Source: Bacteroidales bacterium H4
GTDB lineage: Bacteria > Bacteroidota > Bacteroidia > Bacteroidales > Muribaculaceae
NCBI GenBank assembly: GCA_001701165.1
Contig: DAAP01000008.1
Span: forward strand, 1-48,742
Reading direction: 5' to 3'
DNA: 48,742 bases
Shown: in pieces, positions 8,471 to 15,680 of the stretch
Layout of the letters: the number at the start of each line of letters is the position of its first letter
How positions within the stretch are numbered: the first letter of the stretch is position 1
Program-made: the position numbers and the translations under genes
Notes under the pieces: model-generated
What the model was told of the DNA's origin: nothing
Databases searched by the model: none
What the model saw: only the letters and a program-made list of their open reading frames with translations

Positions 8471-8704
8471 TTAGCGCTTTGAGAGGCACTCTACCTCAAA
8501 ATTACTTGAGGTTACTTTTGCCGGTTCAAGTTCAATACCGTACTTGTTTTCGAAGAGTTCGATTACTTGTTTCTTGACTCTTGGCGAGGCTAACGGTAAT
8601 ACCGAGCTCGAGCCATTGTCATGTACTTCGATAGTCATTCCCGGATCGAGCCACTTTCCTCCACCATAGAATTTGTGCCTTGTAGTTAACTTGAATAAAG
8701 CCAT
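8471..8704 (-). CDS. Small uncharacterised protein (possibly DUF6140-like)
   Basis: 77 aa, beginning MALFKLTTRHKFYGGGKWLDPG, followed by a beta segment with MTIEVHDN and a basic helix (SPRVKKQVIELFENKYGIEL). The layout (an MxLFKxT start, a GMxxEV strand, a helix ending in YGIxL, and a short C-terminal SSxxxEVExL) resembles small Bacteroidales proteins filed as DUF6140; this is from memory and not certain. It is the first gene of the leftward accessory cluster and has a leader of more than 300 nt that contains the rod-forming region. Confidence 0.6.
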   Translation of the reverse strand: MALFKLTTRHKFYGGGKWLDPGMTIEVHDNGSSSVLPLASPRVKKQVIELFENKYGIELEPAKVTSSNFEVECLSKR

Positions 8705-8821
8705 AATGTTGATTGTTTTAGGTTTATGATTATGTTGATTTATGCGGCACCGGAGTGCCGGTGTTTTGCGGTTTGGGAATAAACAGAAAAAGAGCGCAAT
8801 CTTTTCCTTTTTGTCTTATCA

Positions 8822-8952
8822 ATTCGGTTGGGCTCTGGTAATGCCTGAAATCATGATAAGCAGTAAGAGCAGTCTGCGCCCTGTATAGGGGGCAAACCTA
8901 CTGAACTAATTATCTTTGATTTCGAGGTTGAATTTACCAGATTTAACCGAAT
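8822..8952. ncRNA. Candidate rod-like structured RNA
   Basis: Six successive complementary segments nest in perfect order: ATTCGGTT 8822-8829 with AACCGAAT 8945-8952; CTGGTAA 8835-8841 with TTACCAG 8934-8940; GAAATCA 8847-8853 with TGATTTC 8917-8923; GATAA 8855-8859 with TTATC 8910-8914; CAGTA 8861-8865 with TACTG 8899-8903; and a terminal hairpin GCCC/GGGC around a short loop (8878-8893). That makes about 36 pairs in a 131-nt rod. Strand is uncertain: a consensus promoter on the minus strand (9046-9077) would transcribe it as the leader of the small gene, but on the + strand the gap after the first helix closes further with G-U pairs. A 6S-like RNA, a cis-regulatory leader or a protein-binding RNA are all possible. 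Confidence 0.5.
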
Positions 8953-9045
8953 CAATAATTATCAGCAAGTTATGCTAAAATATGTCGTAGGGTATCGTTA
9001 TGTCTGTTTTGTGTATATCGTGATGTGTTATTTTGTTTTACACCG

Positions 9046-9077
9046 CAAATATACGCAGTAATTTGGTAACGAACAAA
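9046..9077 (-). promoter_or_regulatory. Consensus Bacteroidetes promoter for the accessory cluster
   Basis: On the minus strand TTTG (complement of 9074-9077) and TATATTTG (complement of 9046-9053) are separated by exactly 20 bp, a full match to the Bacteroidetes -33/-7 consensus. Transcription would begin near 9040 and run through the rod-forming region to the gene starting at 8704, a leader of about 335 nt. A second minus-strand -7 match (TAACTTTG, complement of 9131-9138) lies further upstream without a good -33. Nothing protein-coding is apparent between 8705 and 9290. Confidence 0.65.
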
Positions 9078-9291
9078 TACTTTCGCAAAATTTTAGCGCT
9101 ACAGACTGCTCCAATACGCAGACTGCGGCGCAAAGTTACAGCGTCGCTTGTACCATTTATTGTTACAGGTTCATAATCTTTCGATTATTTATCGTAGAAA
9201 TAAGTCGCTCCGGGCGGAATAATGGTTAGATCCGTGACATTGTGCCTTACGTCTCCGCGGTTGGTCAAGAATCCGAGACTATGCCGCGCAA

Positions 9292-9325
9292 AATAAAAGG
9301 CCGGCATCTGTTGCGAATGCCGGCC
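9292..9325 (-). terminator. Rho-independent terminator of the RND efflux operon
   Basis: A perfect 9-bp inverted repeat GGCCGGCAT (9299-9307) and ATGCCGGCC (9317-9325) with a 9-nt loop. Read leftward it is followed by TTTTATTT. It lies 35 bp beyond the stop of the TolC-like gene and closes the leftward efflux operon. Confidence 0.85.
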
Positions 9326-9359
9326 CTCGTATGGTTGTTCCCGGTGTGACGGTAAAGAA

Positions 9360-10547
9360 TCAGAACGGGAGGTCGTAGCGGTTGAGCGAAGCAAGGCCGG
9401 CTCGATAGGCATAGTCCGCTTCGAGATACTCCTGACGTGCTTGCAGATAGTAATTCATTTCCTGAATCAAGGTGATGATATTGGTCTCGCCGCCATGGTA
9501 TGCCATCAGTAGCAACTCCGGATACTCGTCATCAAGAACTACGGGCGAAAAATGCTTGAGCAGGTCTTGTTGACGTAGCGTTTGGTCGTACAGCGCGGAC
9601 ACTTGTGTCTCAATGTCGTTAGCTGTCTGTGCACGGTCATACTCAGCTGCCGTTTGGCGAGCTTGTGCGGCTTGACGCGCCTTCCGTCCCGAGAAAACCG
9701 GGACGGAAATGCCGGCCGTAACGCCGTTGAAGCTGTGCCCGTCTTCTATCGAATGTTTATAGCCCAAGCTCAGAGAGGGTAGGCGGCCCATGCGAGCAGC
9801 TTCGCCTTCAAGACGCGCTGTCTCTATTGCGCGGTCCGAAAGTGCTATTTCGGGCGACTGACGGGCCTTGTCCAAGTAGTAAGACAAGGCATTGAGCGGC
9901 TCAACATCGTATTGGGTCATATCCACGGCGATATTCTCGCCGTTATTCAGCGCCGTCAGAGCAGATTCTACTTTTTGACGCTCGGAACGCACCTGCGCGA
10001 TTTGGGTGTCAAGGCGGAAAATCTCGAACCGAACTTTCTTGAGGTCAAGTAACGTGAGTTCGCCCTTATTATAGCCGTATTCGATGCTGTGTGCCAACGA
10101 GTCCATATTGGCCTTTAGACGTTCCAGCAACGACAGGTGCTGTGTCAGGTAGGTGCCGCGTATCATCTGCTGCCGTGCTTGATCGGCTACAGTCAGAGCC
10201 GCTACGCGACGGCGTTCTTCGTTGGCGGCCGATACCGACCCTATAACTTTTTTCTGCGCGCCGTACAATCCCGGCCATGCAAAGCCCTGGGATACTTCCA
10301 GCTCCCAGCGGTTGTCCGTTCCGTCTCCGAAAAGGTATCCGCCGGAGACCTCCGGGTCGGGCAGCGTATTGTCATTCTGTAAAGACAATACATCTGCGTT
10401 GCCCGAAGCCTGTATGCCTTTGACGCCCGCGTTATTAGCTACAATGCGTGCAATGGCGTCCCTCTGTGATAGCGTTTGGGCGCTGCCCGACAAGGATGCG
10501 AGCACGCAGATACCTGAAAATATGTATGAAATTATAGGTTTGTTCAT
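9360..10547 (-). CDS. TolC-family outer membrane efflux channel
   Basis: 395 aa with a signal peptide (MNKPIISYIFSGICVLASLSGSAQ) and two long helical repeats of the outer membrane factor family. Features include DPEVSGGYLFG near the first strand, and in the second repeat a segment with LPSLSLGYKHSIEDG and ISVPVFSGRKARQAA typical of CusC/CzcC-like channels. The protein forms the outer-membrane exit duct of the tripartite pump. It is the last gene of the operon, 50 bp downstream of the RND pump gene, and is followed by a strong terminator. Slightly short for TolC relatives (usually 400-480 aa), as is common in Bacteroidetes. Confidence 0.9.
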   Translation of the reverse strand: MNKPIISYIFSGICVLASLSGSAQTLSQRDAIARIVANNAGVKGIQASGNADVLSLQNDNTLPDPEVSGGYLFGDGTDNRWELEVSQGFAWPGLYGAQKKVIGSVSAANEERRRVAALTVADQARQQMIRGTYLTQHLSLLERLKANMDSLAHSIEYGYNKGELTLLDLKKVRFEIFRLDTQIAQVRSERQKVESALTALNNGENIAVDMTQYDVEPLNALSYYLDKARQSPEIALSDRAIETARLEGEAARMGRLPSLSLGYKHSIEDGHSFNGVTAGISVPVFSGRKARQAAQARQTAAEYDRAQTANDIETQVSALYDQTLRQQDLLKHFSPVVLDDEYPELLLMAYHGGETNIITLIQEMNYYLQARQEYLEADYAYRAGLASLNRYDLPF

Positions 10548-10597
10548 TATAATTATGTGTTGTGTTATGATTGCCTATGTGCGATAGCTGACAAATG

Positions 10598-13500
10598 CTA
10601 TGCTTGTGTCGGCTCAGCGCCTTTGCGCAGGCACATTTTGCGGTATATTACCGGAACTACAAATACATTCAGGATGGTGGCCGATACCAGACCTCCGAGG
10701 ATGACTACGGCGAGCGGCGACTGGATCTCATTGCCCGGAGCATCGCCGTTGACAGCAAGCGGTATCAGAGCCAGAGCCGAGGTCAGAGCCGTCATCACTA
10801 TGGGCAGCAGTCTGTCGCCCGAACCGCGCATGATGCGGTCGTGCAGCCCCATACCTTGGTCACGCAATGCGTTGTACCGGCTGATAAGCAGCATGCCGTT
10901 GCGCGTGGTGATACCCAATAGTGATATGAAGCCGATAATGGCCGGGATATTAAGTTCCGCTCCGGTAAACACCAGTATGAATACGCCGCCAATCATAGCC
11001 AAAGGCATATTGATAAGTATCAGCAGCGATTGCGGTATACTCTTGAAATCCTGGTATAGTAGCATAAGTATCAGCAGTAAAGCACCCAGCGAGGCCCATG
11101 CCAAGGTGCGTGAAGCAGAAGTTTCGCTCTCGAATTGTCCGCCATAATTAAGGTAATACCCTTCGGGTAGTTTTACCTTTTGTGCAACATCATCCTGTAT
11201 CTTGTTGACCACGCCACGTAGGTCACCGCCTTCGACATTTGCCGAAATAACGATGCGGCGTTTGACATTCTCGCGGTTTATGGTGTTGGGACCGGATGTG
11301 GATGCGACTTCCGCCACATCCGACAACGGCACTTTGCCTTGCGGAGTATCAATGAGTAAGTCCGAAATGCTTTGCAGCGAGCTGCGCGAGCCAGGCTCAA
11401 GCATCAGCGAGATGTCATAAGGTATACCATCCTCGTATACCTGTGACACGGCTGTTCCGGCCAGCGATGTCTCGATGGTGTTGCGCAGGCTCTCCATAGT
11501 GACGCCATAGCGAGCTAACAACTGGCGATTAGGACGTATGGCTATCTCCGGCCTTTCGATTTGTTGTTCGATATTGACATCCACAACGCCTTCTTGCTCG
11601 GAGATGATGCTCTTGATTTGAGTGCCGAGTGCGAAGAGCTTATTTAGGTCATCGCCAAACAATTTGATGGCTATCTGAGCCTCCGTACCCGAAAGCATAG
11701 CGTCTATACGGTGAGAGATGGGTTGGCCGATTTCGATATTGGCGCCCGGGATTTCGGAGAGTTTTTCGCGTATTTCGCGCACCATTTCGCCGCGAGTACG
11801 ATCTTTGAGGGTGTATGGCGCCTCAATTTCGGAGACATTGACACCAAACGAATGTTCGTCCAATTCGGCGCGACCGGTTTTGCGAGCTGTTGTGCGCACC
11901 TCCGGTACTGATAGTATCAATTTTTCGGCCTCCGCCCCGATTTTGTCGCTCTCGTCAAGCGATATTCCGGGAAGAGTGGAAATATTGATGGTCATTGAGC
12001 CTTCGTTGAAAGACGGCAGGAAGCTGCGGCCCAGAGTGAAGAACAATGCCATAGCGGCTACAAACAGGACGCCTACGCCGGTGAGTACGGCACGCGAGTG
12101 CTTGAGACACCATTCGAGAGCGGCTGTGTATCCGGTGCGCATCTTACGAGTGACGTATGGGTCGCGGTCGGCCTTAGCTGTCGCTTTTTTAGACCCCAGT
12201 AAATAATAGCACATTACCGGCGTCAGAGTCAGTGCTACGATGGTCGATGCTATCAGAGCCACGATGAAGGACACGCCTAACGGCACAAGCATGCGACCTT
12301 CGATACCTGACAGGAAGAAAAGCGGGAGAAAACTTGCAATAATTATCAGTGATGAATTGAAGATAGGCATACGTACCTCGGCAGAGGCGTGGAAGACGAC
12401 ATCAAAGACGCTGTGTCGTTGGTCAGGTGGTAATTCGCGGTTTTCGCGTAGACGCTTATATACATTCTCAACATCCACGATGGCATCGTCCACCAACGAC
12501 CCAATGGCAATGGCGATACCACCGAGACTCATAGTGTTGAGCGTATAGCCCATAAAGTGCAGCACAAGAACCGCCAAGATGATAGACAAAGGCAAAGCAA
12601 CAACGGATATAACCGTCGTGCGTGTGTTCATCAGGAAGAAGAATAAAACGATAATCACGAAAAGCGCACCTTCGAGCAATGCTTCCTGAAGATTAGATAT
12701 TGAAGTATCGATGAATTGACTTTGCTTGAAGATGTCTGTTGCGATATGCACGTCTGCAGGGAGAGTTTTGGAGACTTCGGCCAAATCCTTCTCAATAGCT
12801 TCTGTCAAATCGATTGTGCCTACGGACGGCTGCTTGGTAACCGTGACTAAAACCGCGGGATGAGCCTTGACCGATCCTGCTCCGAGTCGTGGGTGAGCTC
12901 CGGCAATTTTCACATCGGCGATGTCCCCCACAGTGACGATACCTTCTTCATTGCTACGTACTACGGCAGCCGCAATATCCCCGGTGGCAGTGGTGTTGAT
13001 TTCGCCCTTGACAATGTATTCGTTGCCGTAATCATAGACTATGCCGCCTGTCGCGTTTTGATTGAGGCCCTCAACGGCAGCACGTACTTCATCGATAGAT
13101 ACGCCCAATGCTTGCATACGTTGCGGCACCATCTGTATTTGGTACTGGCGCACGTCGCCGCCAAGTACTGCGACTTGTGATACACCGCCCAAAGACAAAA
13201 GTCTCGGACGAATTGTTTTATTGGCAATGGTATTAAGATCCATCATGGACGTTGAATCGGCAGTCAGGCCTATAATCATGATTTCGCCCAAAATGGACGA
13301 TTGGGGTCCCATGGTAGGTTGCTTTACGCCCGGAGGCAATGTCCCGGACAGCGAAGCAAGGCGTTCATTGACTATTTGTCGGGCGCGATATACATCAGTA
13401 CCCCAATCGAATTCGACCCAAACCACCGAGAATCCGGTTGTGGAGGACGACCGGACGCGACGGACGCCTGTGGAACCGTTTACGGATGTTTCGATGGGGT

Positions 13501-13699
13501 AGGTAACCAATTTTTCAACTTCCTCGGGCGCCATGCCCGGAGCCTCGGTCATTACAACGACGGTGGGAGCATTGAGATCCGGGAAAATATCCACCTGGGT
13601 GCGCATAAGCGTTATGGTGCCGAATATCAGCGCCAATCCCACCAATATAAGAATTGTCAGGCGGTTGTTAAGCGAGAAATGAATGATTTTATTAAGCAT
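10598..13699 (-). CDS. CusA/CzcA-family heavy metal efflux RND pump
   Basis: 1033 aa, full length for the HME subfamily. The N-terminus has a first TM helix (LTILILVGLALIFGTITLM), then QVDIFPDLNAPTVVVMTEAPG and EEVEKLVTYPIETSVNG, all typical of CzcA/CusA. The TM4 signature AIGSLVDDAIVDVENVYKRL contains the acidic residues used for proton coupling in this subfamily. Two RND repeats with large periplasmic loops and twelve TM helices are evident, the second half including GFISLLGITTRNGMLLISRY. It exports metal ions from the periplasm or cytoplasm by proton antiport. Cu/Ag versus Zn/Co/Ni cannot be decided from sequence alone. It lies 48 bp after the adaptor gene. Confidence 0.93.
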   Translation of the reverse strand: MLNKIIHFSLNNRLTILILVGLALIFGTITLMRTQVDIFPDLNAPTVVVMTEAPGMAPEEVEKLVTYPIETSVNGSTGVRRVRSSSTTGFSVVWVEFDWGTDVYRARQIVNERLASLSGTLPPGVKQPTMGPQSSILGEIMIIGLTADSTSMMDLNTIANKTIRPRLLSLGGVSQVAVLGGDVRQYQIQMVPQRMQALGVSIDEVRAAVEGLNQNATGGIVYDYGNEYIVKGEINTTATGDIAAAVVRSNEEGIVTVGDIADVKIAGAHPRLGAGSVKAHPAVLVTVTKQPSVGTIDLTEAIEKDLAEVSKTLPADVHIATDIFKQSQFIDTSISNLQEALLEGALFVIIVLFFFLMNTRTTVISVVALPLSIILAVLVLHFMGYTLNTMSLGGIAIAIGSLVDDAIVDVENVYKRLRENRELPPDQRHSVFDVVFHASAEVRMPIFNSSLIIIASFLPLFFLSGIEGRMLVPLGVSFIVALIASTIVALTLTPVMCYYLLGSKKATAKADRDPYVTRKMRTGYTAALEWCLKHSRAVLTGVGVLFVAAMALFFTLGRSFLPSFNEGSMTINISTLPGISLDESDKIGAEAEKLILSVPEVRTTARKTGRAELDEHSFGVNVSEIEAPYTLKDRTRGEMVREIREKLSEIPGANIEIGQPISHRIDAMLSGTEAQIAIKLFGDDLNKLFALGTQIKSIISEQEGVVDVNIEQQIERPEIAIRPNRQLLARYGVTMESLRNTIETSLAGTAVSQVYEDGIPYDISLMLEPGSRSSLQSISDLLIDTPQGKVPLSDVAEVASTSGPNTINRENVKRRIVISANVEGGDLRGVVNKIQDDVAQKVKLPEGYYLNYGGQFESETSASRTLAWASLGALLLILMLLYQDFKSIPQSLLILINMPLAMIGGVFILVFTGAELNIPAIIGFISLLGITTRNGMLLISRYNALRDQGMGLHDRIMRGSGDRLLPIVMTALTSALALIPLAVNGDAPGNEIQSPLAVVILGGLVSATILNVFVVPVIYRKMCLRKGAEPTQA

Positions 13700-13747
13700 A
13701 ACTATAAGGTATTCGTTATTTAACAGACTATGATGTAGTTATGCATA

Positions 13748-14941
13748 TCAATGGCTGTGCGAATGGCCTTCTGGTACTACGCCGGATTTTTCGGCAAGGC
13801 GGACAGTGGTAGTACCTTCGACTACGACTTTGTCTCCTGAATGAAGACCGGAGAGAATCTCGGTGCGTACACCATCGCTTTGTCCTATGGAGACGGGCAC
13901 TTTCCGGTACCCCTCTTCGTCAAGTTGTATGTACACGAAGTAATCGCCCTGCTGCTCGGATAATGCCGATACAGGGACAGTGATTACGTTGGCTCGTGGT
14001 TGCCCTTCAAGGTATACTTCTACGATAGATCCGGGAACGATGCTGCCGTTGTTGTTGAACGAAAAATATATGGGGATATAACCCGGTGTAGAACTTACGG
14101 CCTCGGTAGATGAGCTGCGTACTCCGCCCAATTCATTGATATCCAAAGATTCGGACATATAGGATGGGCGAAAACGTGCATTGGTGACCGAGGTCACAGC
14201 ACCATAAAGTTTTTGGGGCACATCGGCACGCAGGGTCAGGCGCGTATTAGCCGTTACAGAAGCCAATGGTGCGCCGGCATCAACAAATTGTCCTTGTTCG
14301 GCGAGAATGGCCGTAATGATGCCGGAAGCCGTGGCTCGAGCGCTACCGGAGGCAGCGGCAGGGCTGTACGAGGCTTTGGCGCTTTGATACACAGCCACGG
14401 CACGGTTATACTCGGCTGTAGACACTACGCCACGCCGGTGTAGCGGCTCAAGACGCTCTACTTCCTTACGTGCAGCCTCAACGGCAACGCGTGCGGCCTC
14501 ATTGGGGTCACCACCGGTGACAGCAGAAGCTCTTACTGTGGCTATCGATGTGCCGACTGAGATTGCTTGCCCGACAACGGCTTTACTATTGAAGTATACA
14601 ATTCCGGCTGTCGGCGCTGAGATTATCGATGCAGACTGCGGCGATGGCAGTACCCGGCCCGAGACCTTTACAATGCTGCTGAATGTGCCCGGGCGTACTT
14701 CGGCGACTTTTACCCCAAAACGCTTTGCCTGCTCGGGGTGGAGGATGATTTCATCTCCTTCGCCATGATTATGGCCTTCATGTTCATGCTCTTCGCACTC
14801 CTCGTGCCCTTCACATTCGTGCCCATTATGGTGATGATGGTGAGCGAGTTCATCCTTGGCGTTGGAGTTACAGGATGCAACGACTACACATAACGACAGA
14901 TATAAGATATGTCGTATAAATCTCTTATGGGTTATTGACAT
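13748..14941 (-). CDS. His-rich RND efflux periplasmic adaptor lipoprotein
   Basis: 397 aa from the ATG at 14941, chosen because it starts a lipoprotein signal peptide (MSITHKRFIRHILYLSLCVV) with lipobox VVASC; an upstream in-frame ATG would bury this. Right after the cysteine comes a His/Glu/Cys-rich segment (HHHHHNGHECEGHEE and onward, about residues 34-60), and the C-terminus ends GHSHSH. Both are likely metal-binding. The middle has barrel-sandwich, helical-hairpin (EAARKEVERLEPLHRRGVVS) and beta-barrel domains of the CusB/CzcB family. As membrane-fusion protein it links pump and outer-membrane channel. First gene of the operon; the palindrome at 15008-15024 overlaps its promoter region. 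Confidence 0.92.
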   Translation of the reverse strand: MSITHKRFIRHILYLSLCVVVASCNSNAKDELAHHHHHNGHECEGHEECEEHEHEGHNHGEGDEIILHPEQAKRFGVKVAEVRPGTFSSIVKVSGRVLPSPQSASIISAPTAGIVYFNSKAVVGQAISVGTSIATVRASAVTGGDPNEAARVAVEAARKEVERLEPLHRRGVVSTAEYNRAVAVYQSAKASYSPAAASGSARATASGIITAILAEQGQFVDAGAPLASVTANTRLTLRADVPQKLYGAVTSVTNARFRPSYMSESLDINELGGVRSSSTEAVSSTPGYIPIYFSFNNNGSIVPGSIVEVYLEGQPRANVITVPVSALSEQQGDYFVYIQLDEEGYRKVPVSIGQSDGVRTEILSGLHSGDKVVVEGTTTVRLAEKSGVVPEGHSHSH

Positions 14942-14988
14942 CGTTTTTACTTTTATAATTAATGTGTTTGTATACCATTTAACCGCTA

Positions 14989-15024
14989 CAAAGGTAATCA
15001 TCCATCGTTGCAACCCGGTTGCAA
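14989..15024 (-). promoter_or_regulatory. Promoter and palindromic operator of the metal efflux operon
   Basis: On the minus strand TACCTTTG (complement of 14989-14996) fits the -7 consensus, 48 bp before the chosen adaptor start. Immediately upstream, at 15008-15024, is a perfect 8-bp inverted repeat with one central base, TTGCAACC-C-GGTTGCAA, placed where the -33 element should be. No good TTTG lies at the normal distance, consistent with a promoter that depends on, or is blocked by, a regulator. No regulator gene lies beside the operon. Confidence 0.55.
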
Positions 15025-15097
15025 ATGTCAAATCCGTATATAAGAACGTGCCTATCAGCACATATAATCTTGTCGGCCTTTGCCAATCGTCCTTCAT

Positions 15098-15322
15098 GTA
15101 AGTGTCTCGGACAGTAACTCCGAGAGGGCACTGCTCGGAAGTAATCAGGTTATATGTATCCCATTGTTTCGGGTCTATCGCGTATGTAGTGTAATTATAT
15201 CCGCCTCTTTGTCTGTATCTTATATGTTTTCATGCACTATATTCACGAAACTTGGCTATTTTTTTAATGTAGTTGCAGCGCATATAGGCGAGCATGCGGA
15301 CATGTTTTTCAAAAAAAAACAC
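15098..15322. other. Gene-free stretch between divergent operons
   Basis: No credible gene here. A 6-bp inverted repeat CTCGGA/TCCGAG (15106-15124) with a third CTCGGA at 15134-15139 is visible; its meaning is unknown. The rest is the upstream region of the efflux operon on the left and glnN on the right. Confidence 0.4.
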
Positions 15323-15330
15323 TAACTTTG
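15323..15330 (+). promoter_or_regulatory. -7 element upstream of glnN
   Basis: TAACTTTG at 15323-15330 is a strong match to the Bacteroidetes -7 consensus, preceded by an A-rich tract (15311-15319). The -33 region is weak. Transcription would start near 15337, leaving about 340 nt before the glnN ATG. Confidence 0.6.
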
Positions 15331-15464
15331 CGTCGTCAAAAGCAGCAACCGAATGCATTTGAAAAGGCATACGTACGAATCCTTTGAAAAATATGCTTGG
15401 AAAAGTGTTTTTGAAAAAAAATCTCGCGACAATGAAGCTCCCGGATTTTAGAAATACAGCAAAG

Positions 15465-15560
15465 CCCCTGTGCCTAAGATGGGCAAAGCCGCATGCAGAC
15501 ATCTTCAGATGCACTGCCGAGGCCTTTGCCGCTCCGAATACGCAGGGGTTAAGTTTTTTT
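15465..15560 (+). ncRNA. Structured, terminator-like leader of glnN
   Basis: Three nested helices are visible. The outer CCCCTG (15465-15470) pairs with CAGGGG (15543-15548). Inside it GGCAAAGCC (15482-15490) pairs with GGCCTTTGCC (15521-15530) with one bulge. Innermost, CATCT (15500-15504) pairs with AGATG (15507-15511) and GCAG (15495-15498) with CTGC (15514-15517). The outer helix is followed by a run of seven T (15554-15560), as in an intrinsic terminator. It could be a transcription attenuator for glnN, or a free-standing small RNA of about 225 nt starting near 15337. It is not a class I can name. Confidence 0.5.
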
Positions 15561-15680
15561 AGGGTGTTGGGCTATCTTGCCAACAAGTGTTGACTGCCGG
15601 GCCTATAGATAACAACGCGGGATTTAACGAACAAACAATAAAAGCCACACAACACATAACAATAAAGCGAAAATAGACCA

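Noticed and set aside
9185..9412. 75-aa open frame on the minus strand
   Set aside because: It runs across the efflux-operon terminator and the end of the TolC-like gene in another frame, and shows no family features.
15384..15593. 69-aa open frame on the + strand in the glnN leader (and a 94-aa frame opposite at 15230-15514)
   Set aside because: Neither looks like a protein family, and the + strand one covers the paired segments of the leader. A leader peptide cannot be excluded but has no support.
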